Of a DNA stretch of 64,000 nucleotides, positions 10,701 to 20,305 are shown one piece after another. Location of the stretch: positions 9,647,690-9,711,689 of the forward strand of contig OZ038440.1 of NCBI GenBank assembly GCA_964036275.1, written 5' to 3'. The notes under the pieces are model-generated. The model had not been told where the DNA came from, did no database searches, and saw nothing but the letters and a program-made list of their open reading frames with translations. The translations under genes were made by a program, and so were the position numbers. The stretch's first letter is position 1; the number at the start of each line of letters is the position of its first letter. Source of the DNA: Litoditis marina (lineage: Eukaryota > Nematoda > Chromadorea > Rhabditida > Rhabditidae).

Positions 10701-13700
10701 CTTGGTAATGACTCTAGTTGTAGTTTGATCAGCAAACACAACATACACTTTCACTAGCATATTGAGGCTGAGGCATGCCGAGATCAAACTACACACCCAT
10801 CAAAACCAAATGTTGCTGGATGTTAGAACGATTTTCCATACAGTTTTCGCTTGCCGGACAATTTGGGTTTGGTAGCCCAATTAGCGCCGGTGTTGGTAGT
10901 GGGGCCATAAAAAGCGACTACCCATCTGTCCTGCTGACATTTCAATCAGTTTCATTTGCCCTTGACGGAATGGCTTTGCATACAAGTCTCTGGGGATATA
11001 CATAATACTGATAGATGCGCGCATGCTTACTAACATGTACTAGGTTTGAGTAGTAGTACTAGAAATAAAAAAGGATACTGGAGTAAAACGTGAAAATATT
11101 GTTTCACTTAAAAATTCAATGTATGTAGTTCGGAAACGTATGCAGTGGTCGGTAATTGTTTAATGATGGAAAATATGCCAATGAGTCACAATTGCACCAG
11201 TTTCTTTAGTTCTCTGTTTTTTTTCTGGCTGCTCTCGAATTCCTGAATTTGAGAGGTGTTTTTACGCACAAATAATTTTTAATTGAAGGAGACAACGCAT
11301 TTAGCATATAAGTCTATCTTCACTCACAAAAATAACAGAATATCTAAGTTGATCTACTATAAATTGTTGTATTCTCAATCAGGAAAGCGTGGCAACTGAT
11401 TGACTTCGAAATGCTTTCATCCACTTGATTTTCATTATCCACTCAGCCTCTCTTGTCCTGTCTTGTTCTGCTGAATACCAATTGACTTCTAACCACTAAT
11501 TTACACAAAGAAAAGCCCAAAACTAAGGTCTCGTAAACAAAATGTTCACAAATCATGTTAAATAATCCGTTGGAAGGACACACATCATAACTTTGAGCAT
11601 CCGCGGCAAAACCTTTGGGTTAGGCTCCGATTCTACGTAAATTTTCTTCTTCGAATTTCGCCACTCTCTGTGCACACTGAACAATGACTCTAATAGTTAG
11701 AATGAAATTCAGTGAATTTCCTGTATCAGTTTCACGTGACTACTCCATTCACGCAAAATTGTTTACGTTTCAAGTTACTGGGACAGTTCAGTTTAGTTGA
11801 TTTGCAGATGTGTCGCGTGACTGGTCGGACCATGCCCTGTGGTGGCCGGAGAAGCGCCGTTGGTTGCAGCACACCAGATCTACCCTCGATCAGACTGGAA
11901 TCACGGCCGACTCCAAACTCGAATTCACCCCCATGCACAAGGATGCAAGGTAATTGCTGTTCAAGGCACTACCCCGTGAAACGGGTGAAAATACATCGAA
12001 ATGAATAAAAATAAGGTAACCAGAGGCATATACACTCAATGATAGTGAATACCCTACAAACTAACAATTTTCAAAAAAATGATGATATTTTTTACAGTGC
12101 CATATAAACAGATCGTTTGTTGCCCTATCCCGCTGTATTTGTAGTTTGATCCCCTTACTTTGGGCCGAAACTCGTAATATGTCAAGATCAAACTACAACA
12201 AACAATTGGTCATTTCCTATAACTGTTCCATTCCAGAGTTCAACTGCCAGATAACCAGATGATCGACGCCCGTCTCGACTTCTCTGTGAACATCGTCAAG
12301 GCGACGGCCAAACTGTGTCGCGACCTCGGAATCCGGCACTCGGAGGAACTCAGCTTGAAACGGTAGGCATACTGTTAGTCAATTGCATAGTCACGTGAAA
12401 GATGTTACACACAGCAGAACTCATAAACGTGCAATGACAAAGTGCACGATGCCTCATTAGAATGCTAACTTTATGCGACTATTCATTTTACTTCTAGTTT
12501 ACAGGGAGACTTCAACAAAACAGGCCAAACAGTAATTTCGTTCGTTCTGCTGTGTTTCAAGTTTGATCGTGGTGCATATCTGGTGTAATTCTTATTTTGT
12601 TGTGTGCATTGATCTAGCTAGAAATGATCGTCTAGCACACCACTACGAAAATGAACGAATGTACGCAAGTCTTTGAGTCTTTTGTAATCACACTTGCGAG
12701 CATGCCGTCAAAACAACTATGATGTAGTAAATTATGACGAATTGTTTAGAAAATTGCAAGAAAGTAGAAAAAACTGATTAAACCCTTTATAAAGTTCGAT
12801 TATTTTCAGCTACCTTCCTCCGGACGTTTTGAGAAAGGGAGTTAATGACGGAGAAAATCAGTCCGGCCCACAACCGGTTCGACCGGGAGAGGTAATGTTA
12901 CTTTTTGTAAATGTATCAATGGTGGAAAAGGGTGTTTTTGTCCAAATCATTCATACATTATCTTCACGTGTTATAGAAACATGCAGTATCTACCCGTTTT
13001 TTGACAACTATTCAGTGATTTTAGATTTTCATCTTTCTTAGACTCGAAAGCAGAACTAGAGCTCTCTCAGCAGCACGGAAACACTGTGTTTTATTTCCAA
13101 AAACTATAAGTTGCAATTTTCAAACAAACAATATTATGACATGATTTTCTTCAAGTAAATTTATAGGCAACTGATTAAATTATAGGAATCAGTGGGACCT
13201 ATGACCCTCCGCAAAGCGACCCCCATCTTTGCCTCCCAGTCCAATCTGGATAGAAGAAGACAGCAGTCTCCCGCCCTATCCACCAGTGGGCACATCTTCA
13301 ATGCCCATGAGATGGGAACCCTGCCCAGACACGGAACTCTCCCCCGTGGCGCCAGTCCCAGTCCCGGAGCGGTCAGTCAATCATTTGAGTTTTTAAAACA
13401 TTAGGTTATACACTGTTCCTTTTGAAGGTTCTCACAGGAGTGTAGGTGGTATTTGAGTTTGTAATCAATAAATAATTTCGTTTCGTTATAGTGAAAGTTC
13501 ACAAAAGTTACATAGTCGCAAACTTATGAGAGTCTCCAGTTACGTTAAACTTGTCTCAAAGATAGATTATGAATCAATCATAAATTTTTCAGTACAATGG
13601 CACCATGGGACGCGTGCCGATCATGCCCAGCATTAGCTTCTGCGAAGGTACGGTTATATGAACAGAATACAAACTATGAAAACGTTGAAGTTCAGATTTT

Positions 13701-16700
13701 CGAAACTCAAAACTTATAAAAAGAGTTGAACTGGAACTACAGCAACTTTCTTCAAACGAAGTCATAAAATATGCTCAACGTTCCATGAAAGAATTCGTGA
13801 GTTTTTGTTGTTTATGAAGTAGTGTTTTCCCGAAAACATCTATTGTCCTTTCAGGACTCGAAAACGAGCAGTTCGACATGGCGTTGGTGCACTCTCCGCG
13901 CATCACCCCCAACCGCGACACCCCCGTCTTCAGACCACAGAACTACGTGGAGAAGGCCGCGCTGAACAGGGGATGGCTAGACTCCAGCAGGTAAAGGGTT
14001 CACTCTCTCCTAAGCGAGCCCACACGGTCATGTTTCTGTACCTATCTTTGTTTGTAGTTTGATGCGTTGGTTTTTGGTCGAATAATGTTTTGTTCGGAGA
14101 TCGAATCCTCTTGCAATTGATCTCTCTATTATCTTCAGCACTGGGTAGGTATTTCTAGGGTTATTTTTTATTTTATTCACATACATTCCTTTCAAATCTC
14201 GGTTCAATAACATTCGATCTGTTCTACTTTGCATTAATCATAAACAAACAGTTCTGTATTTCAGATCCCTGATGGAACAAGGAGTATTCGAAGGAGATAT
14301 TGTTCTTCTTCGATTCAAATACATGTCCTTCTACGATCTCAACCCCAAGGTACAAACCTAGTATTTACTTGCGCAAAAAATGGTTGGCGCATTGGTTTAG
14401 TAGAATACGATTGAACATGTTTGCCCTGAACATGTTTGGTTCATGTAAAATACAAACTACGGAGTAAAACAGCAAAGCGCATAGAATATGTTTAGACAAT
14501 AAGTTAAAACTACCAACATTCACAACTAGTTCACTAAATGAAACATTCCAGTACGATCCGGTGCGCATCAACCAGTTGTACGAGCAGGCCAAATGGTCTA
14601 TTCTACTGGAAGAATTTGACCACACCGAGGAAGAAGCTACCCTCTTCGCTGCGCTGCAGGTATTGATCTCGTTACTCACACGGATGATTTATAATTGTTT
14701 CTTATGTGTTTCAATGTGTTAAATTCAAAGCAACAGCGCCAGATTTTTCCATGATTCTCCGTGTCCTCAGCACGAGCACCAGAAAACGCTTATTGAACTG
14801 TATACGGTAGCATTTCACATAGGAACAAGGTAGGGTTGTTAATCGAGTTGAAAATTTCGAGTTTTTCGAGTTTTCGAAAATTCGAGTTTTTCGAGTTTCG
14901 AGTTTTTCGAGTTTCCGAAAATTCGAGTTTTTCGAGTTTTCGATATTTCGAGTTTTTCGAGTTTCGAGTTTTTCGAGTTCTGAAAATTTCGAGTTCTGAA
15001 AATTTCGAGTTTTTCGAGTTTCGAGTTTTTCGAGTTCGGAAATTTTCGAGTTTTTCGAGTTTCGAGTTGAACTCAGGACTCGAAATTTTGAGTTTTTCGA
15101 GTTTTCTTGTTGAAAATTTCGAGTTTTTCGAGTTTTTCGAGTTTCGAGTTTTTCGAGTTTCAGAAAATTCGAGTTTTTCGAGTTTCGAGTTTTTCGAGTT
15201 TCAGAAAATTCGAGTTTTTCGAGTTTCGAGTTTTTCGAGTTTTCGAAATTTCGAGTTTTTCGAGTTTCGAGTTTTTCGAGTTTTCGAAATTTCGAGTTTT
15301 TCGAGTTTCGAGTTGAACTCGAAACTCGAAATTTCGAGTTTATTTCGAGTTTTTCGAGTTCGAGTTTATTTTTTAACAACCCTAGAACAAGGCGAATTAG
15401 ACTACATTTCTTATTTGGGAAATGTGTTTGCCTATTGACAACCTCAAATGACCATCTCACTTTAATGAGTTTCAATTATTGCTTCGTTCAGCTTCAATCC
15501 ACGCTCCAACGCGATTCTCCCGAACCAGAAGGCCCAGAAAAGGATGATGTTGATGTCATGCTGGACGAACTGGTGGGTTATGAAGATGTTGATAACCAGC
15601 GTATTGAGTGACCGTACCTTCGTTGTAGTTTGAGCTCGAATGCCATTATTACTTACAAATTGCGACCGGAAAGCTACGTGATCAATATATGAAGACAGCT
15701 GGATTCGACAACATACACCGTTTCGGGATAGTTTGAAAAACACTATACAGTCAGGATAATAGGCTACTAATGAATATAACACCTTGTGGACGTGGTTTTT
15801 ATGGAATAAGGTCTCATTTTTCTCAGCCCAATGACCACCAGCTCATTTCGGCGCTCAGATTAGTTCTATAAATCAATAAGTATACTTCATGTTTCTAGGA
15901 GCGCAACCTGGATACTGCCGTGATGGGAGCCCGCCACTCTGACCTCACACAGGTTCCCGAACTGGCCGACTATCTGAAATACATGAAGTGGGTCTACAAT
16001 TTACATTCATAACCAGCACTCAGTTGGTTTTCCCTCACATTGTATGAAAATATTGTGTTCATCATTTCAAATGCCTAAAATAGCTACATTCGTCAACGTC
16101 AAGTGTCTTGTGTGTGTTAGATGTTAAGCACGTGCACAATCATGCTCGAAGTTTCTTTTGCTAGGTTCAGTTGAATATATCTATCAACGATTTTTTATGT
16201 TGTAACAGTTTTTAGAGCATTGTTGTTTCAGGCCAAAGAAGCTGGCAGCCTTCAAGGGATTCAAGAGAGCCTTCTTCTCCTTCCGGGACCTCTACCTCAG
16301 CTATCACACCAGTTCCAATGACATCAACTCCCCTCCCCTCGGCCATTTCTCGTTGAAAGGTGACTACTACACTTCAGTCAAATGAAAAGAGTCAATCAAA
16401 GAACACAGAAGAAACTCAATTCATCCAGCTCCCACATCTGGTTGAACCAAGCTTTTTCTTACGCTCTGAGTGGTGATCCGGAACACAATTAACCTCTGTT
16501 GTAGTAATTAACAATATTTTCCTAATACTATAGTTGATTGATTTACTTACGAGTTAACTATTTGAGTTCATGATCCGGTCGGTTCTTCGTTTGTTTATGT
16601 TTCAAAATACATTGCAACAAGTTCAAGGAAAGTGAGCATTTCAAATTCCAGGCTGCGAGGTTAGCCCCGACGTCTCCGTTTCACAGAGCAAGTACCACAT

Positions 16701-19305
16701 CAAACTATTGTTACCTACCGCAGAGGGCATGACCGATTTTGTGCTCAAGTGTGACACAGTGAGTTGGAAATCACAACTTTTGGTGGTTTTTAAATTTCTG
16801 CTGTGTGACTTATATCGAAGACCACGTTTTCTCACGCATCCAATCTTGAAAATCAATAATGGAATGTTTTGATGCACGAAATCTCTTCTCCCAAATTCAT
16901 GTAAGAGCATTGAAAAAGTATATTTTGTGGAGACGCAGGTTGCAATCGAAAATCCGGCATATTTGTAAGACCGGCTTTTGGACTTCGATATTTAAGTTTT
17001 TCCTCTTCTCAGGAATACCAATATGCGCGATGGATGGCCGCCTGTCGCTTAGCGTCGCGCGGAAAGTCGATGGCTGATTCCTCATACCAACAAGAGGTGG
17101 ACAACATCAAAAACCTACTCCACATGCAAACCGCAGGTAAACAGTGCACTTTATCCAAGATGACTGGAAATTCAACTTTCTCAACTTTCTCCAACACAAA
17201 AGACAAAGACAACCTCAAATAATTAGCTGATACAATTACGTTTACACTAAAACACATAACTAAGCCATTGATATTTTTTGATTTGAAAGATATTAAGTAC
17301 TTGTATGTACTTGTATGGTTTTACTCTAGCGTTCCCATTTACTAATTGTTTGCAATTTTAGGCAGTGGTCGAGAAAACGGTACTGCTTCCCGTAAAGCGC
17401 AGGCAGTGAAGTTGCCCAGTGACTTCAATGTAGACGAGTACGTGTCATCTAGATACGTGAGGAGAGCACGCAGCAAACAGGCGGTAAGATTCTTGCATTA
17501 GGCTGTTCTCAAAATTCGATTTCTATACTGGAAGTCAATTGAATAGTCACGTAAAGTTAGTAATCTAATGAGGAATCGTGCACTGTGTCATTGCACGTTT
17601 GTGATTTCTGTTGTGTTTGACATGTTTCACGTGACCCTGCAATTGACTAACAGTATAGTTCTCTTGAGTTGTGCGCTCGCATAATCGAAGAAAAGTATCA
17701 ATTGAATTGCAATGGAATGTTCGAAGAATCGACCCAAACTGTCACATTGGATTATTACGGTCCTGTTTGTTTTGCATAGTGAGAGGACATCATTTGTAGA
17801 ATAACAATGTTTATTTTGCAGCTTCAACAGCGAATCTCGGATGCACACAGCAATGTACGACAGTTGACATCTACGGACGCCAAGCTGCAGTACATCAGGT
17901 AAAAATCATTCGTTGTCTTCCTAGTTTCTTTACTTATTTTATTATTCACACAACGGAGTTCTATGTAAGTACAGGAAAGATAAGAGATCATTCATCATTT
18001 TCACACCCCCATCTCAAAACAGCTGAGTTCACAGAGTTAGCAGAATCTGTTTTCAAAACCGTTTCTGTGGTTTTCAACCCAACTGTCATTTCACCAGTAT
18101 CCAATATTCAGAGCGTGGCAGGCACTTCCTGAACACGGAATGCACTATTTCATTGTCAGATTCCGAAATGGAAGGAAACCAGATCTGATGGGTGGGTTGA
18201 GTTTTCCAAATATCAGAGTAAAACTTATCACAGGAGGTGATGTACCAATTTTCTGCATGTCAACTCTCGTCCCGAAAATCTCTCATAAATGTCAATTATA
18301 ATTTTGAAAAAGCTCTACTGTATATCTTGTGTATTAATGTTTTCAAATGATTTCGTGAAATCGAAAGACACCTTCACCTTTACGTTGCTGGAAAAATTCT
18401 ACTTTGGCGACTGTGCACTAGTACAAGAATGCAGGATCCCAAACTAGCAGATTCGAGGTTGTGTCTATTGTACACTAATTTTTTAACTGAATTATGATAA
18501 AGTTATTTAGGAGTCGCTGTGAACCGATTGGTGAAGATGAACATGGACAATGGAGAGAGTCTGAAGACGTGGAGATTCACAAACATGAAAAAGTGGCACG
18601 TCAACTGGGAAATCAGACACTTGAAGGTATAAACAGTTTTTTTTTCATTGTAACCTCGAACAACATGTCGAACGTAACAAAACTTAAAACACTACAAAAA
18701 TAAAGGGCATAAATGTGAATGTTTCTACAAGTTTGTCGTCAGTTATAATTTTAATACTCAGTATAACTGAAATTACTTCAGTTTTCGATTCATCAAAACA
18801 AATCTGTGTTCTTTGTTTTACTCCATATGTAACGCTGTATCTGTTTCAGATTCAATTCGAGGATGAAGATATTGAGTTCAAGCCACTTTCGGCCGATTGT
18901 AAGGTTGGTTTCGAAGTTTCACACTGAAACGGCATCACACAATAAGAATCTATCAATCAAGATAGGAAAAAAATATAGGTCATTTGGATATTTGCCTTTT
19001 TAAACGCTTCGCTCCACAGAGTTCAATGTAGTTGCCCCAACTACATCATCTTTCGAAAAAAGCAAACTCAACAGATTGAAGCAAATAATTCTGATTGTCG
19101 AATCGTGCTACGTTTATGCGATCAATAACTCGGTTTTTCGAACTTAAATGACCTTTGAACTCAAGCATCGTCGCCCAAAATCACTTTTTTTTAGATTGTC
19201 CACGAGTTCATTGGAGGTTACATCTTCTTGTCGATGAGGAGTAAGGAACAGAACCAATCGATGAATGAAGAACTCTTCCAGAAACTGACCGGTGGATGGG
19301 CATAA
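7719..19305 (+). CDS. FERMT: Kindlin (fermitin family homolog), integrin co-activator
   Basis: Complete, 21 coding exons: 7719-7804, 8084-8148, 11808-11949, 12237-12362, 12810-12891, 13186-13371, 13593-13647, 13855-13990, 14265-14349, 14552-14659, 15492-15572, 15899-15987, 16232-16359, 16652-16758, 17013-17136, 17362-17483, 17822-17898, 18112-18191, 18511-18626, 18850-18903, 19195-19305. Total 2160 nt, 719 residues, all phases consistent. Kindlins are cytosolic FERM proteins that bind integrin beta tails with talin at adhesions. F0 (residues 1 to about 95) has [16 protein letters not shown]1 has a long polar loop. F2 (LDSSRSLMEQG, then FDHTEEE) carries an inserted PH domain at about 385-510 ([34 protein letters not shown]). 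F3 ends [11 protein letters not shown]...GGW. The integrin-binding Gln-Trp motif reads K654-W655. The start was chosen because the protein opens like other kindlins. Only the 5' UTR is undefined. Confidence 0.95.
10612..10681. repeat. CT/CTAT microsatellite
   Basis: Irregular (CT)n with interspersed TAT and TTT, about 70 bp, in kindlin intron 2. A purine-strand counterpart occurs at 63409-63475. Confidence 0.8.
10714..10796. repeat. GTAGTTTGATC hairpin element, copy 2
   Basis: Begins TAGTTGTAGTTTGATC and ends GAGATCAAACTACAC, with complementary 13-15 bp arms around a unique centre of about 50 bp. Same family as 12127-12203, 22511-22601 and 42614-42690. Confidence 0.75.
12127..12203. repeat. 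GTAGTTTGATC hairpin element, copy 3 (kindlin intron 3)
   Basis: TCCCGCTGTATTTGTAGTTT... and ...AAGATCAAACTACAACA form the arms. It lies about 35 bp upstream of the acceptor of kindlin exon 4 (12237). The lead-in CCCGCTGTGTTTGTAG is shared with the copies at 6800 and 22511. Confidence 0.75.
12369..12500. repeat. CACGTGA-TIR MITE, copy 2 (kindlin intron 4)
   Basis: Left end ATACTGTTAGTCAATTGCAT with AGTCACGTGAAA. Body AACGTGCAATGACAAAGTGC. Right end is the inverted ATTTTACTTCTAGT. It starts only 6 bp after the splice-donor GT of exon 4 at 12363. Confidence 0.8.
14831..15384. mobile_element. Non-autonomous hAT-type element filled with a TTCGAG array
   Basis: The terminal inverted repeats TAGGGTTGTTAA and TTAACAACCCTA are perfect. 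They are flanked by an 8 bp direct duplication GAACAAGG (14823-14830 and 15385-15392). Eight-base duplications and TIRs starting TAGGG are hAT hallmarks. The 554 bp interior is almost wholly a degenerate tandem array of TTCGAGTTT/TTTTTCGAG units with spacers such as GAAAATT. Long open frames on both strands (Phe/Ser/Glu and Lys/Leu/Asn repeats) follow from the array and are not genes. It sits in kindlin intron 10. Confidence 0.85.
17524..17658. repeat. CACGTGA-TIR MITE, copy 3 (kindlin intron 16)
   Basis: Reverse orientation relative to copy 2: begins TATACTGGAAGTCAATTGAA, has TGTGTCATTGCACGTTTGTG inside, and ends GCAATTGACTAACAGTATA. Edges read TATACT/AGTATA, supporting a TA target. Confidence 0.8.
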
Positions 19306-20305
19306 AATGATCAAAATATAACTTGGAACACGTAATATTACTTGCGAAACTGTTTTACTACTTGAAAAGTTGTTTTACTACTTGCGAATTTGTTTTCACG
19401 CTCATCGCTCACTATTCAGTTGCACTTGAGTGCTAGATTCGACCAATTAGAGTTTACGGCACTTTAAACTATGAAAACAATATTTAACTAGGCGAACATG
19501 TAAGTAATATGTATCAAAACCTCATTTCTATCAAATTTGACCACAATAATAACGTAATGTGCTATTTACAACTCATTGTGCCTTCATATTTCTACAACTG
19601 CCTGTTGCTAGGGATCTGCAATATGTTTGTGTTGATTACAGTGTTTTGAGGAAGACTGAAGAATTTTATTCATCTGTGTGGATATTTCACTAGAAAACCA
19701 ACTGTTTCTCACATCTCTGTCAAATAGTTTGGCATAAGTAGTATCCGAGTAGTTACCCAACTTCCGGAAACAACTGTCTCAACTCAATCTATTAGAACAA
19801 GTATAATTCTGATGAGTAACTTCATTGACAAATAATATATGGTACATGAACAAATTATTATGCGAATTGTTGCATATAATCTCCAGAGCAAAAAATCAAG
19901 GGGTTTAAAAGGAAGTGGGGCAGAAAAATGAGAATCAATTGTTCATAAAATATTCACAGGCGTCCAAAGTTGCAGGAAATGGGCATAGCGAACAAATATA
20001 TTAGCACATCTATATTTTTCGATGCATAAAACATCATCACCTACACACAAAGGTTTACAAAAAACAGAATAGAGGAACGGCAGGCAAGGGAGTAGAATGC
20101 ACCTATGTACTGGCAGTGAAACAGTCAGACACGTTTAACGTTTGAAAACATCAAAAAGATGCGATACTATATTAGTTAATTGGAAACTGTCTTTTCTGCA
20201 CGTTTTGCTTGACTGATTCATTTCCCTCTTGTACATGTTGTCATAAAAACAAACAGAAAATCGATAAAGACTACCCGGCTCGAAAAGAAGAAAAGCAGCT
20301 TGAGA
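19306..20305. other. Convergent 3' intergenic region, kindlin / receptor kinase
   Basis: 1.0 kb, AT-rich, holding both 3' UTRs. No open frame with coding character. A short triplication of ACTTG(A/C)(A/G)A...TGTTTTACTA lies just after the kindlin stop (19336-19395). Canonical polyadenylation signals were not assigned with confidence. Confidence 0.5.

Larger units (their letters stand above)
8149..11807 (+). other. Kindlin intron 2, 3.7 kb, no nested gene supported
   Basis: The longest intron of the gene. Open frames on both strands (for example the minus-strand stretch 9585-10025) have no recognisable domain and overlap CACGTGA repeat debris near 9465 and 9780, so they are not called. A CT microsatellite (10612-10681) and a hairpin element (10714-10796) lie here. 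Confidence 0.6.

Noticed and set aside
14711..15475. Long open frames on both strands (about 200-254 codons) around 15 kb
   Set aside because: They are produced by the TTCGAG tandem array inside the hAT element. The protein is pure repeat and lies in a kindlin intron.
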